Part shown: positions 17,563 through 26,963 of the stretch, piece after piece
Layout of the letters: the number at the start of each line of letters is the position of its first letter
How positions within the stretch are numbered: position 1 is the first letter of the stretch
Made by a program: the position numbers and the translations under genes
NCBI GenBank assembly: GCA_020630295.1
Contig: JAHDBR010000018.1
Span: 1-41,689 of the forward strand
Source: Sphingomonadaceae bacterium
GTDB taxonomy: Bacteria; Pseudomonadota; Alphaproteobacteria; Sphingomonadales; Sphingomonadaceae
DNA length: 41,689 nucleotides
Direction: 5' to 3'
Notes under the pieces: model-generated
Told to the model about the DNA's origin: nothing
The model's input: the letters and a program-made list of their open reading frames with translations, nothing else
The model's database searches: none

Positions 17563-18978
17563 ATGGCAAGCAATAGCGGAAAAGTGGTTACACGTTTCGC
17601 ACCCTCGCCAACGGGCTTTTTGCACATTGGCGGCGCCCGTACGGCGCTGTTTAACTGGCTGTTTGCGCGGCACCATGGCGGCAAGGCTCTGCTTCGGATT
17701 GAAGACACAGATCATAAAAGATCTACGCAGGAAGCCATCGATGCCATTCTCGACGGCCTTGGCTGGCTTGGTTTGGAATATGACGAAGAGCCCACTTTCC
17801 AATCGCGTCAGGCAGACCGTCATGCAGAGGTCGCCAATGTTCTACTTGAACATGGCCATGCGTACCGCTGCTACGCCACTGCCGAAGAACTGGAAGAAAT
17901 GCGCGCCGCGCAACGCGCCGCGAAGCAGCCTTTGCGGTATGATGGAAGATGGCGCGACCGTGACGCGTCAGACGCTCCCGCTGATGCGCCATTCACCGTC
18001 AGGCTCAAAACCCCTACGCAGGGCGAAACCGTGATTACGGATCTGGTCCAGGGCGATGTGCGGGTGCGCAACGAGGAAATCGACGATTACATCATCCTGC
18101 GCGCTGACGGTACGCCGACCTATATGCTTGCCGCAGTTGTTGATGACCACGATATGGGCTGCACCCATATCATTCGCGGTGACGATCATCTGAACAATGC
18201 GTTTCGCCAATTGCCAATCTACCGCGCAATGGATGCCATTGAAGGCGGTTGGTCCGATCCGACCTATGCGCATATTCCGCTAATCCACGGTAATGACGGC
18301 GCAAAGCTGTCCAAACGGCATGGCGCGCTGGGCGTTGATGCCTATCGCGACGAGATGGGCATCTTGCCGGAAGCGCTGAACAATTACCTTCTCAGGCTTG
18401 GCTGGGCGCATGGCGACCGCGAAGAGTTTTCAATGGAAGAAGCGATCGATCTGTTCACTTTAGATGGCGTAGGCAAGAGCCCTTCCCGCTTTGACATCAA
18501 GAAGCTGGAGAATTTGAACGGCCACTATATCCGCGAAGCTGACGATGCACGCCTCGCGGCGCTTGCGGCTGCAAATATGGGCGGAGACGTCGATGAAGCT
18601 CTGCTTGAAAAAGCAATGCCGGTGCTCAAGACACGCGCCAAGAAAATCGATGATCTGGTCGAAGGAGCATCATTCCTATTTGCGAGCGTCCCGCTTGAAA
18701 TGACGGAAAAGGCCGCAAAATTGCTGACTGATGACGGAAAAGTAATTTTGGCAAAGGTTTCAGAGCGTTTTAAGTCTGAAAAGAACTGGACATTTGAGGC
18801 ACTCGAAGCCACTACGAAAGCACTTGCAGAGGAGCTCGAACTGGGCTTCGGCAAATTGGCGCAGCCCATGCGTGCGGCGCTAACCGGAACGACAACATCG
18901 CCCGGGATTTTCGATGTCTTGGTCCTATTGGGACGCGAGGAATCGCTAGCGCGAATTGACGCGCAAGCAATTGCTTAG
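17563..18978 (+). CDS. gltX: Glutamate-tRNA ligase
   Basis: This 471-residue class I synthetase charges tRNA-Glu. The HIGH-type motif is [20 protein letters not shown] and the KMSKS-type loop is [25 protein letters not shown] and RLGWAHGD are also diagnostic. The frame opens at 17524, but ATG 17563 matches the family N terminus ([18 protein letters not shown]) and has AAAGGA upstream. Many alphaproteobacteria carry two gltX copies, one misacylating tRNA-Gln; sequence alone does not tell which this is. gltA follows after 32 bases. Confidence 0.97.
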   Translation: MASNSGKVVTRFAPSPTGFLHIGGARTALFNWLFARHHGGKALLRIEDTDHKRSTQEAIDAILDGLGWLGLEYDEEPTFQSRQADRHAEVANVLLEHGHAYRCYATAEELEEMRAAQRAAKQPLRYDGRWRDRDASDAPADAPFTVRLKTPTQGETVITDLVQGDVRVRNEEIDDYIILRADGTPTYMLAAVVDDHDMGCTHIIRGDDHLNNAFRQLPIYRAMDAIEGGWSDPTYAHIPLIHGNDGAKLSKRHGALGVDAYRDEMGILPEALNNYLLRLGWAHGDREEFSMEEAIDLFTLDGVGKSPSRFDIKKLENLNGHYIREADDARLAALAAANMGGDVDEALLEKAMPVLKTRAKKIDDLVEGASFLFASVPLEMTEKAAKLLTDDGKVILAKVSERFKSEKNWTFEALEATTKALAEELELGFGKLAQPMRAALTGTTTSPGIFDVLVLLGREESLARIDAQAIA

Positions 18979-19010
18979 AGGCATGCGTAAACGGGTTAAG
19001 GAGAATTACT

Positions 19011-20297
19011 TTGGCTGATAAACAGGCAAAACTGGAACTTGGTGGCCAGACGCACGATTTCCCCGTGCTTTCCGGCAGTGTCGGCCCCGACGTGGTCGAT
19101 ATTCGCAAGCTGTATGGCCAAACTGGCGCGTTCACGTTTGACCCGGGCTATAAATCAACGGCCAGCTGCGAAAGCGCGCTGACATATATTGACGGCAATG
19201 AAGGCGTGTTGCTGCATCGGGGCTATCCGATCGGCCAGCTTGCCGAAAATTCCAGTTTCATGGAAGTGGCATACCTGTTGCTCAACGGCGAATTGCCAAA
19301 GCAAGACGAGCTGGATGATTTCGATAACACGATCACACGGCACACTATGCTGCACGATCAGCTGCGCCAGTTCTATCAGGGTTTCCGCCGCGACGCGCAC
19401 CCTATGGCGATTATGTGCGGCGTCGTGGGCGCATTGTCTGCATTTTATCATGACAGCACGGACATTTCTGATCCCGAGCACCGCAAAATCAGTAGTCACC
19501 GCCTGATTGCGAAAATGCCGACCATTGCGGCGTGGGCGTATAAATACGCTATCGGACAGCCTTTCCTGCAGCCAGATAACTCGCTCAGCTACACAGGTAA
19601 CTTCCTGCGTATGACTTTCGGCGTTCCCGCAGAAGAATATGAAGTCATTCCTGCGGTCGAAAAGGCGATGGACCGTATCTTCATCCTGCACGCCGATCAC
19701 GAGCAGAATGCTTCGACTTCTACCGTTCGTCTGGCCGGCTCGTCGGGTGCTAATCCGTTTGCATGTACTGCCGCCGGCATTGCCTGCCTGTGGGGTCCTG
19801 CTCACGGCGGGGCAAACGAAGCTGCGCTGAATATGCTGCGCGAAATCGGCACTCCAGACCGTATCCCGCACTATATCGAGCGCGCCAAGGACAAGAACGA
19901 TCCGTTCCGCCTGATGGGCTTTGGCCACCGCGTGTATAAAAACTATGACCCGCGGGCGACTGTCATGCAGAAAACCGTGCGCGAAGTGTTTGACGCACTG
20001 AAAGTGAACGATCCTGTATTCGAAACAGCCTTGCAGCTTGAAGAAATGGCATTGAATGATGACTATTTCCGCGAGAAGAAGCTGTTCCCGAATGTCGATT
20101 TCTATTCCGGCGTGATCCTGTCAGCAATCGGCTTCCCCACAACGATGTTCACTGCATTGTTCGCTCTTGCCCGTACCGTAGGTTGGGTCGCGCAATGGAA
20201 TGAAATGATTTCCGATCCAGCGCAGGTCATCGGCCGCCCTCGCCAGCTATATACTGGCCCGACAGAGCGCGATTATATTCCGGTCGACAAACGCTAA
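19011..20297 (+). CDS. gltA: Citrate synthase (type I)
   Basis: This 428-residue enzyme condenses acetyl-CoA and oxaloacetate at entry to the TCA cycle. Catalytic landmarks are [30 protein letters not shown] and the Asp of NVDFYSGVI. The N-terminal [14 protein letters not shown]...[11 protein letters not shown] is that of the hexameric, NADH-sensitive Gram-negative type. The start is TTG at 19011, with AAGGAG (18998-19003) 7 bases upstream; no ATG is suitably placed. It is converging with the histidine-kinase-like gene, leaving only 11 bases between stops. Confidence 0.97.
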   Translation: MADKQAKLELGGQTHDFPVLSGSVGPDVVDIRKLYGQTGAFTFDPGYKSTASCESALTYIDGNEGVLLHRGYPIGQLAENSSFMEVAYLLLNGELPKQDELDDFDNTITRHTMLHDQLRQFYQGFRRDAHPMAIMCGVVGALSAFYHDSTDISDPEHRKISSHRLIAKMPTIAAWAYKYAIGQPFLQPDNSLSYTGNFLRMTFGVPAEEYEVIPAVEKAMDRIFILHADHEQNASTSTVRLAGSSGANPFACTAAGIACLWGPAHGGANEAALNMLREIGTPDRIPHYIERAKDKNDPFRLMGFGHRVYKNYDPRATVMQKTVREVFDALKVNDPVFETALQLEEMALNDDYFREKKLFPNVDFYSGVILSAIGFPTTMFTALFALARTVGWVAQWNEMISDPAQVIGRPRQLYTGPTERDYIPVDKR

Positions 20298-20308
20298 ACG
20301 ATAATTCG

Positions 20309-21691
20309 TCAGCTTTTTGCTGGCGGCACATCAAGTATGAAGCGCGCCCCTTTACCGGGCGCGCTTTCTACTGTCAGGTCCCCGCCCATTGCACGCGCAA
20401 TGCGCCGCGAAATATACAGGCCAAGGCCCGAACCACCGTCGCCAGAGCGGCCAAGGCGTTCGAATTTCTTGAAGATCACTTCCTGTTGTTCAGCCGACAA
20501 TCCCGGTCCCTGATCGGACACGATTGCGCGCGCGCCAGACGCGGTTTCTGCCAACGAAATAGTTACCTTGGAACCTTCTGGCGAATAGCGGATGGCATTG
20601 CCGACCAAATTCAACAGGATCTGCAGAACGCGGCGGAATTCGGCAGTCGCATTGGCCACCTCGCTTTCCGGCGGCGCCACAAGCTCGATTGATTTTTCAG
20701 CAGCCCTCACGCCCAGAATGCCGGTTGTCCGGCGTGCTACATCGCCCAGATCAATCTGGTCGGGCGCCGTGGTGAAATGGTCTGATTCCACGACTTCCAG
20801 ATCAGCCAGATCTTCAATCAAGCCCATCAGATGCTGACCAGCTGAGGCGATATCAGCGGCATATCCGCTATACTCTTCAGATAATGGACCTGCCATTTTT
20901 GCGCGGATTGTTTCCGCATTGGCAATTATCCGAGCAATTGGCTGGCGTAATACAGGCGACAGGTCACGGCCAATCGAATGCATTGTTTCCGGCTGCGGTT
21001 CGACCGGCGCTGCATTTTTCCTGCGGTCGATGAGCGGCCGGTCCGCAATTAGAAACAAGTCAAAGCCCGCGCTGCCCGGTTCCGGTTGACCGAGCGGCAT
21101 CAGGCGCGCCTTCCACCGCCGGTCCGAACCTTCGACGGTGCAATCTGCACCATCGAGAAGCCGCCAGTGAAGCGGCTGTTCATGAGCATTACCCGGGAAG
21201 GTGACAAAGTCCGTCCACGGTGTTCCGCGCGCATGACGCATACGGGCGGTCAAATCTGCCAAGTCTCTCGAATCGCTCTCGACCGACAGGATGTTCTGTT
21301 TACTGTCTAAACGAGCATTCAGCTCTGATACTGCGCTATCGATTTCGGCCTTGCGCGCTGCTGCCGCGGATTCGCTTTCCGGCGGCAATGGGGTCGTTTG
21401 CCAATTGGCAATCCCGATATAGCAACCGCCCTCGGCTCGTTTCGCCGGCGAAACCTCTACCCATGCGGCGACAATGTTTTCGCCATCGAAAGCGGTTATA
21501 GTCTGGGCCAGCTTAAGCTGCGACTCCATCACTTTCGTAGTCAGTTCACGCAGTTCCGGGATCGCCAATACGCCAGGGATGCTTCCGCCACATTGCTGCT
21601 GCAACGAAGCCAGCGGCTCTTGCGCTTCCAGCAGCTCATTAGCACCGTCCGTGCGCCCTCTGGCGATAAAAGATCCGCTTAGTGCGTTCAT
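20309..21691 (-). CDS. Histidine-kinase-like protein with H-box His replaced by Pro
   Basis: The 460-residue soluble protein has a PAS-like N-terminal half (about 45-220, no membrane helix). A DHp-like region follows (about 237-300), then a HATPase_c domain. The ATP site is intact: N-box NLVGNAIRYS (361-370), G1 DQGPG (393-397), F-box FKKF (407-410) and G2 GSGLGL (420-425). The H-box reads SPVLRQPIARII where active kinases have SHELRTPL, so the acceptor His is Pro246 (codon CCT, complement of 20954-20956). It cannot autophosphorylate at the normal site. The frame opens at 21763, but ATG 21691 avoids overlap with the upstream gene. It is the last of four leftward genes. The family is clear; the role is unknown. 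Confidence 0.85.
   Translation of the reverse strand: MNALSGSFIARGRTDGANELLEAQEPLASLQQQCGGSIPGVLAIPELRELTTKVMESQLKLAQTITAFDGENIVAAWVEVSPAKRAEGGCYIGIANWQTTPLPPESESAAAARKAEIDSAVSELNARLDSKQNILSVESDSRDLADLTARMRHARGTPWTDFVTFPGNAHEQPLHWRLLDGADCTVEGSDRRWKARLMPLGQPEPGSAGFDLFLIADRPLIDRRKNAAPVEPQPETMHSIGRDLSPVLRQPIARIIANAETIRAKMAGPLSEEYSGYAADIASAGQHLMGLIEDLADLEVVESDHFTTAPDQIDLGDVARRTTGILGVRAAEKSIELVAPPESEVANATAEFRRVLQILLNLVGNAIRYSPEGSKVTISLAETASGARAIVSDQGPGLSAEQQEVIFKKFERLGRSGDGGSGLGLYISRRIARAMGGDLTVESAPGKGARFILDVPPAKS
20341..20369 (+). terminator. Candidate gltA terminator inside the 3' end of the kinase-like gene
   Basis: AGCGCGCCC (20341-20349) pairs perfectly with GGGCGCGCT (20357-20365) around CTTTACC, followed by TTCT. 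It lies 43 bases after the gltA stop but within the last codons of the convergent kinase-like gene (encoding the APGKGARF region). The strong GC stem argues for termination of gltA; the T-tract is short. Confidence 0.42.
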
Positions 21692-21695
21692 CAGC

Positions 21696-22658
21696 CTATC
21701 CAGCGGCCCCGGTTGCCGAAGTGGCAAGCAACGATGCGGCTGTGTCGGAACGCAGCATTTCAAATCCTTCAGGCAAAGCGATTTCCGGATGGATTAGCAA
21801 GAATTGCTCCTCAATCTCGGAAGGCTTCAGCCCGCCAACGCGCAGACCGAGAGCGAGACGGCCAACTTGCCCCTCGGTGGTTGAGAAGGCTGCAAAATTT
21901 CGGCTTTGGCCGCTGGCAACGGACAGCGCAGTCAAAAAAATTGCCGAGCCAGCATGATGTACAGACAAGGCCGCACGCACACCGCTGCCCATTCCGGTGA
22001 CCAAACGCGTCAACAATCCATGCCTGCTGGACGCTTCATCATATGAGCTCCGCAGTTCGCCTTCTGCCCTTTCGCAAATGGCGTCTCCACTATTTGGCAC
22101 CTGAGCCCGCCAAATCATGATTGCTGTGTGATACAGGTCTCCAGGCAACTCGTTAAGCGGCATATCCATCCGCCGTTGTTGCTGCATAAACCGGGCCTGC
22201 GCCGCCAGAGCAGCCATCGCCGTGCTGGCTGTTTGGTCGTTATCCGAAGCGATGAGCGCTTGAAGTAGAGGGGATAGGACCAAGTCGATGGCATTGCGTG
22301 CCTCTAACCGCTCGGCAAACTGGCGCTCGATCGTTAGTGCGTGGAAATGGGTCAAGAAATCTTCATTGCGCAATATATCAGCAGACAGAGCGTCTGACCT
22401 GGCTACGATAAAGCTCTCGACATCGCCCGCTTGTGCAGCGTTGGCTTCAGCGCGTAGCAACTGACTGGAAACGCTATCTGCCATTCCGCGAACCTGAGCG
22501 ATAATTTCGTCACTGAACAGGGAATTGGCTGGACTGCTCACCAAATGGCCCAAAATCGGGGCCAGCGTGCTAATCACGGTATCGCCATGCGACAGCTCCT
22601 CTCGAAGCACATCTTCGACCTGAATCTCAGGCGGCTGAGGTGTGGTGGTATTGTCCAT
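21696..22658 (-). CDS. Unknown 320-residue soluble protein of the pseudo-phosphorelay operon
   Basis: I do not recognise a family. The protein is predicted mostly helical, with no signal peptide or clear membrane span. An acidic N terminus (PPEIQVEDVLREELSHGD) is followed by a helical region rich in Ala/Leu/Gln (about 60-180). A more conserved-looking C-terminal part includes LLTRLVTGMGSGVRAAL, SGQSRNFAAFSTTEGQVGRLALGL and LLIHPEIALPEGFEMLR. AAGGGG precedes the ATG. It lies 4 bases upstream of the kinase-like gene and 23 bases downstream of the membrane protein gene, so it belongs to the same unit. A cytoplasmic partner of the kinase-like protein is inference. Confidence 0.82.
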   Translation of the reverse strand: MDNTTTPQPPEIQVEDVLREELSHGDTVISTLAPILGHLVSSPANSLFSDEIIAQVRGMADSVSSQLLRAEANAAQAGDVESFIVARSDALSADILRNEDFLTHFHALTIERQFAERLEARNAIDLVLSPLLQALIASDNDQTASTAMAALAAQARFMQQQRRMDMPLNELPGDLYHTAIMIWRAQVPNSGDAICERAEGELRSSYDEASSRHGLLTRLVTGMGSGVRAALSVHHAGSAIFLTALSVASGQSRNFAAFSTTEGQVGRLALGLRVGGLKPSEIEEQFLLIHPEIALPEGFEMLRSDTAASLLATSATGAAG

Positions 22659-22681
22659 TCAACCCCTTTAGCGCGACATGG

Positions 22682-23884
22682 TTAAACCACCGTTAGCCGA
22701 GAGCGATAAGATTGCACGACTAAAAACACGGACAGGGTCACTACAAGTATCTGAATAACATATAGTAATTCCCCGAGCATCGCGCCAGCAATCAGAACGA
22801 TTATCAAAATTCCACGATCACTCAGAAAATCGCGCATTGCTTCTGCGGCAAAATGGTTCTTCGGAGCGGCAGCGATCCAAATGAGCAAAAGCATGACTAT
22901 TGCTGCAAAACCGACGTGAGGTCTCACGAATTTCTCACCGGCCCATACCGAAAGGGCCACGATCAACAGATCAATCGTCAGTGCGAGTATCAGCGGCCAA
23001 ACCCTATCAAAACGCGAGGCAGTTTTCCCGTGCCTGAGCACGCGCATTAGTGTTGTCCCAATCCGAGCCGCGACGAAGGCTGCTAGCAATATACCCATAC
23101 CAACGAGCGGATAGGCCATAAACCCCGAGATTGCCGCCCCCGCCATGAGTGCGGATGCTACTGCTGCCAAAGCGAACGCGGCACGGCCTGGCTCTGAATG
23201 GCTTTGCACGAGACCTAATGCGGCACGATCGGCAAAATGACCCACAGGCGCCCATAGGGAAGTCGGGCTGACCGCTTGTTCAAGCCATTTGGCCTCGACA
23301 CTTTGCGCAATTTGCTCCGATCGGACCAGGCGCCACTCCTGATGTTCTATTTTCGCATCAGTTGTTCGCGTGCCTGCCTGCATGGCTAGCCTCAGCAGGC
23401 TGGATTGCACATCCACATCAGGCGGCAAATCGGTCATCTGTTCGACCAATCCGCCACTTACCAGCATTATTCCCGCCCAGGCCCTGTCTCTATCCAAACG
23501 CTCAAATCCGGCTTCCACCCGCCCTTGCGCAGGTAAGGTCAGCACAGTCTTGCGCGATCCGATCTCTGCGGCAGCTTTTGCGGCATCAAATGCTAGACCG
23601 TCTGTAATCACCAATAGCTCGTCGGCTGAGCGCACCAGACCAGATAAAGGCCGGATATCGCGGATAATCTGGAACCGGGCACCGGTATCCTCGACAAAAT
23701 GCTGGATTTCGAGCAATTCCGGATGAAGCGCCGAGGCGAGAAACACGATATGTTCGCAACCTAGCTCAAGCGCGAATTCAACGTGCTGGCGTGCAATTGT
23801 ATGCCCGCCGATCCGTGTCAGCCCTCGCAAGGACTGGTCGGAACCATCCAGATGTTCGGTTGTCGATAACAGCGCAATACGCAC
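22682..23884 (-). CDS. Membrane protein with degenerate nucleotidyltransferase-like N-terminal domain
   Basis: The 400-residue protein has a soluble N-terminal half resembling a GT-A nucleotidyltransferase (IPCT-like). It opens with RIALLSTTEH, then LTRIGGHTIARQHVEFALELGCEHIVFLA, and LLVITDGLAFD stands where the metal-binding Asp strand would be. The glycine-rich NTP loop and lysine (GxGxRxxP...KP) are not evident, so catalysis is doubtful. The C-terminal half has about five or six membrane helices (238-280, 297-316, 325-340, 358-392). In IPCT/DIPPS fusions a CDP-alcohol phosphatidyltransferase sits there, but its DGxxAR...G...D...D motif is absent. I chose GTG 23884 because AGGAG lies 6 bases upstream; a TTG at 23899 is the alternative. 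Confidence 0.8.
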   Translation of the reverse strand: MRIALLSTTEHLDGSDQSLRGLTRIGGHTIARQHVEFALELGCEHIVFLASALHPELLEIQHFVEDTGARFQIIRDIRPLSGLVRSADELLVITDGLAFDAAKAAAEIGSRKTVLTLPAQGRVEAGFERLDRDRAWAGIMLVSGGLVEQMTDLPPDVDVQSSLLRLAMQAGTRTTDAKIEHQEWRLVRSEQIAQSVEAKWLEQAVSPTSLWAPVGHFADRAALGLVQSHSEPGRAAFALAAVASALMAGAAISGFMAYPLVGMGILLAAFVAARIGTTLMRVLRHGKTASRFDRVWPLILALTIDLLIVALSVWAGEKFVRPHVGFAAIVMLLLIWIAAAPKNHFAAEAMRDFLSDRGILIIVLIAGAMLGELLYVIQILVVTLSVFLVVQSYRSRLTVV

Positions 23885-23952
23885 CAGACGCTCCTGCAAT
23901 TGGAGTTAACGCCTAATCTGTTCACGCCAGTCTGCCAAGCAGAGAGCGTTCG

Positions 23953-24261
23953 TTACGCTTTTGTGCTGGTAAAATCGTCGTAATATTCAGCTATTTTCCG
24001 AATAACCGTAGGCTCGCCAGGAGCGGACTCGGCAGCCAAATCAGCCAATGCCATCAGCGGCTCTGCGTGAAAACTGGCAGCAACACCCTTAAGGCGCAGC
24101 GCAGCCATGTTCCAGTTCGCATCGCAGCGGGACCGTTTAAGCAGGTCAAGTTGCCGCTGCACACTCTCAGCAAACGCTGCGCGCAGCTCGTTCATCAGCG
24201 CAGGATCATCACCTGCTGCCGCTGCAAAAGTCGCGTCGAGACTGCCGTTTTCATACAACAT
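23953..24261 (-). CDS. Hpt-like phosphotransfer domain protein with acceptor His replaced by Leu
   Basis: This 102-residue all-helical protein matches a stand-alone Hpt domain: PALMNELRAAFAESVQRQLDLL, then AALRLKGVAASFHAEPLMALADLAAESA. Hpt domains carry H-x-L-K-G; here the motif is L55-R-L-K-G, so the phosphate-accepting His is a Leu (codon CTG, complement of 24097-24099). Lys58 and Gly59, which shape the site, are kept. It is the first gene of the leftward unit leading to the kinase-like protein and is divergent from the TipN-like gene over 71 bases. No strong SD precedes the ATG. The Hpt resemblance is by motif and length and needs a profile check. Confidence 0.75.
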   Translation of the reverse strand: MLYENGSLDATFAAAAGDDPALMNELRAAFAESVQRQLDLLKRSRCDANWNMAALRLKGVAASFHAEPLMALADLAAESAPGEPTVIRKIAEYYDDFTSTKA

Positions 24262-24332
24262 AGAACGCGCATTTAGGTTGATCAGAGTTAATAAAGGGTT
24301 TCCCGCGCGCCGGAACGTGATAGATTCCCACT

Positions 24333-26963
24333 ATGACTGGCGGATCAAACATACGGGCAATTGGCTCAGAAGACGCGCAGGATGCGCTGGAAACTCCTTC
24401 ATCGGGTGACGAAGTCACCGAGGTCATGGCCGAGGAAGAATACGCAGAAGAGTATTCGGATGAATGGGTAGAGCGTTCAGTAAGCCCCTCAAAAACAAGA
24501 TGGATTTTGCCTTCTTTCGCGGTGGTTGCGATCGCCTGCTGGACTGGCTTTTATGGGTGGGCACACCAATCAGAGCTTTTGGCTGGCGGCAGCCCGCAAC
24601 AATGGACCGCATGGGTAACCGCGTGGTCTGTACCGACATTGCTCGTTGTCGCACTTTGGATACTCGCATCACGCAATAGCCGCCGTGAAGCGATCAGATT
24701 TGGGGAAGTTGCCTCCAGCCTTTCGCACGAATCCGCCAATCTTGAGGATCGCCTAAAAACGGTGAATGGCGAATTGAGCGTGGCGCGCGACTTCATCCGG
24801 GCGCAATCGCAAGATCTTGAATCCCTTGGCCGCGTCGCTTCACAGCAAATTTCGGAACACGCGGACCGCTTGGAAGCGCTTATCCTTGAAAATGATGCGC
24901 AGCTTAAGTCCATCGCATCCGTCAGCGGTACCGCATTGGAAAACATGACGCGCCTGCGCGATGATCTGCCGGTCATTGCGAATTCCGCACGCGATACGTC
25001 CAACCAGATTGGAACTGCCGGAGAAACCGCCCACGCTCAGATTGCCGAACTGGTCAGCGGCTTCGAGCGACTCAACACATTTGGCCAGGCGAGCGAGAGC
25101 CAAGTCGATTCCATCCAGACGAAAGTAACGAGCGCCCTCGCCACCTTTGAAGCGCAAATCGACGAAATGGAGCGTCTGACCGAAACCCGTTTTGAAGCAT
25201 TGCGTGACCAGAGCGAGACGTTCCGGACCGAGCTTGATGGCCGCGAAGTCGAAGCCCTCGCCGCAATGCGCCGCCGCGCTGACGAGTTGTCGGAGCAATT
25301 TGCAACTTCGCGTGATGCGCTGGAGCAAGACGAGGAAGAAGCGCTCAAATCGATGCGATCGCGCTTTGCATCGGTCAAAGACGAAGCGGCAATCGTCAGC
25401 CAGTCCGTCCAGGATAGTGAAGAAAAATCGCTGACCATCTGGCAGGAAAGAATTGCTTCCCTGAAGCAAGAATTGGTGGCTGCAATAGGCGAGGTCGAAC
25501 GGATTGACGCCCAAGCCATGGCTTCTGCCAATAAGAAGCTAGAGGCTCTGCGGAAAGAAGCGGAGGCAGTGGACGCGAATATCGTCAATCGGGACACTGC
25601 CATTTTTGAACAGATTGATATCCGCCGGAAGAAAATTGAAGAAAACGAAGCGCGTGCGCTGGCCAACCTGACAATCAGCCTGAATTCGCTGGATAAGGAA
25701 ATAGCGTCCCGCCGCGATGCGCAACTGTCCGCTGCGGAAGACCTGACGTCACATAGCGAAACAATCGCTGCGCGCATCGAGTCCCTGCGGGATGTTATGC
25801 GTGAAGTCGCCGAATTCAGCGATACAACGCAGTCGGCGATGGCTGAGAACGCCAATTCCATTGCGGATAATCTCGCCCGCAGCCGAGAAGACATCGCTGG
25901 AACTGACGCCGCCATAGCCGAACTCACCGAAGCGAGCGTACGCTTGCTGGAGCTCATTCAAGCCAGCTCCCAGCACAGTAAAGAAGACCTGCCGGAAGCA
26001 ATCGGCGTGGCAGAGGAACGTCTGGCGGGCGCGAAGGAAAGCGCATTCGAATTGGGCACGATCATCAGCGAGGCGGACGAGAAGAGTCAGGAACTGTCAA
26101 ATTACGTCATCGCTGCGCAGCAGACTAGCAAAGACAGCATCGGGGAAATCGATAGCTTCCGCACCAGAATGGAAGAAGCTGACACAGCGACCGAGCAATC
26201 TCTGGGAACCATCCGAAGCGAGTTGGCAGCCATATCCGGGGAAAGCGAACTGTTGACGGAGAAAGCGCAAAATCAGTTGCGCGATTCCATTCGGTCACTC
26301 GAAGAGGCAGCCCGTGCGGCGCCTGACGTTCTGGAAGAGAGCATGACCAAGCGGGTATCTTCCCTCGCGCAGGCCATTGCAGACCAAACGGGCAGCATGC
26401 TGGATGCCACTCTGCGAGACACTGCAGCCGCTTCCATTGCGCAGCTGGAAGAAGCTTCCGAGAAATCGCGCAAGGCGGCACATGAAACCACTGTACAATT
26501 GCGCAACCAGCTCACCAAAGTGAACGAGCTGGCTGGAAATCTGGAAAGCCGCGTGGCGCACGCCCGCGAGAAAGCGGAAGAGCAAGTCGGCAATGATTTT
26601 GCGCGGCGAATGGCGCTAATCACGGAAAGCCTCAATTCTAATGCAATTGATATTTCCAAGGCCATGTCGAACGATGTTACAGACACGGCCTGGGCTTCAT
26701 ATTTGCGCGGAGACCGCGGCATATTCACGCGCCGTGCGGTGCAACTCCTAGACAGTACCGAAGCCCGTGACATTGCCGAAATTTATGACGAAGAACCTGA
26801 CTTCCGCGAGAATGTCAGCCGCTATATCCATGACTTCGAAGCGATGTTGCGTTCCGTATTATCGACCCGCGATGGCAATGCTTTGGGCGTTACCCTTCTG
26901 AGTTCCGATATGGGTAAATTGTATGTCGCCCTCGCCCAATCGATTGAGCGTATCCGTAACTGA
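24333..26963 (+). CDS. Two-pass membrane coiled-coil protein, TipN-like polarity factor candidate
   Basis: The 876-residue protein has an acidic cytoplasmic head (1-52, rich in Glu/Asp) and two membrane helices (about 57-76 and 97-113). An almost unbroken coiled coil of about 650 residues follows (118-775). A compact C-terminal domain (779-876) contains AWASYLRGDRGIFTRRAVQLL, RYIHDFEAMLRSVL and TLLSSDMGKLYVALAQSIERI. Length and topology match Caulobacter TipN, which marks the new cell pole and organises division and flagellar placement. The identification rests on architecture and remembered C-terminal sequence, so I give no symbol. It is monocistronic, divergent from the Hpt-like operon, and ends in the hairpin at 26960-26982. 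Confidence 0.85.
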   Translation: MTGGSNIRAIGSEDAQDALETPSSGDEVTEVMAEEEYAEEYSDEWVERSVSPSKTRWILPSFAVVAIACWTGFYGWAHQSELLAGGSPQQWTAWVTAWSVPTLLVVALWILASRNSRREAIRFGEVASSLSHESANLEDRLKTVNGELSVARDFIRAQSQDLESLGRVASQQISEHADRLEALILENDAQLKSIASVSGTALENMTRLRDDLPVIANSARDTSNQIGTAGETAHAQIAELVSGFERLNTFGQASESQVDSIQTKVTSALATFEAQIDEMERLTETRFEALRDQSETFRTELDGREVEALAAMRRRADELSEQFATSRDALEQDEEEALKSMRSRFASVKDEAAIVSQSVQDSEEKSLTIWQERIASLKQELVAAIGEVERIDAQAMASANKKLEALRKEAEAVDANIVNRDTAIFEQIDIRRKKIEENEARALANLTISLNSLDKEIASRRDAQLSAAEDLTSHSETIAARIESLRDVMREVAEFSDTTQSAMAENANSIADNLARSREDIAGTDAAIAELTEASVRLLELIQASSQHSKEDLPEAIGVAEERLAGAKESAFELGTIISEADEKSQELSNYVIAAQQTSKDSIGEIDSFRTRMEEADTATEQSLGTIRSELAAISGESELLTEKAQNQLRDSIRSLEEAARAAPDVLEESMTKRVSSLAQAIADQTGSMLDATLRDTAAASIAQLEEASEKSRKAAHETTVQLRNQLTKVNELAGNLESRVAHAREKAEEQVGNDFARRMALITESLNSNAIDISKAMSNDVTDTAWASYLRGDRGIFTRRAVQLLDSTEARDIAEIYDEEPDFRENVSRYIHDFEAMLRSVLSTRDGNALGVTLLSSDMGKLYVALAQSIERIRN

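Noticed and set aside
24262-24332. CtrA-type TTAA-N7-TTAA site between the Hpt-like and TipN-like genes
   Set aside because: A single TTAA (in GAGTTAATAAA) is present but no second half-site at the right spacing, so cell-cycle control by CtrA is not supported.
25037-25957. 306-codon minus-strand frame opposite the coiled-coil gene
   Set aside because: A Ser/Ala/Arg-rich mirror of Glu/Ala-rich coiled-coil codons; no start signal or family features.
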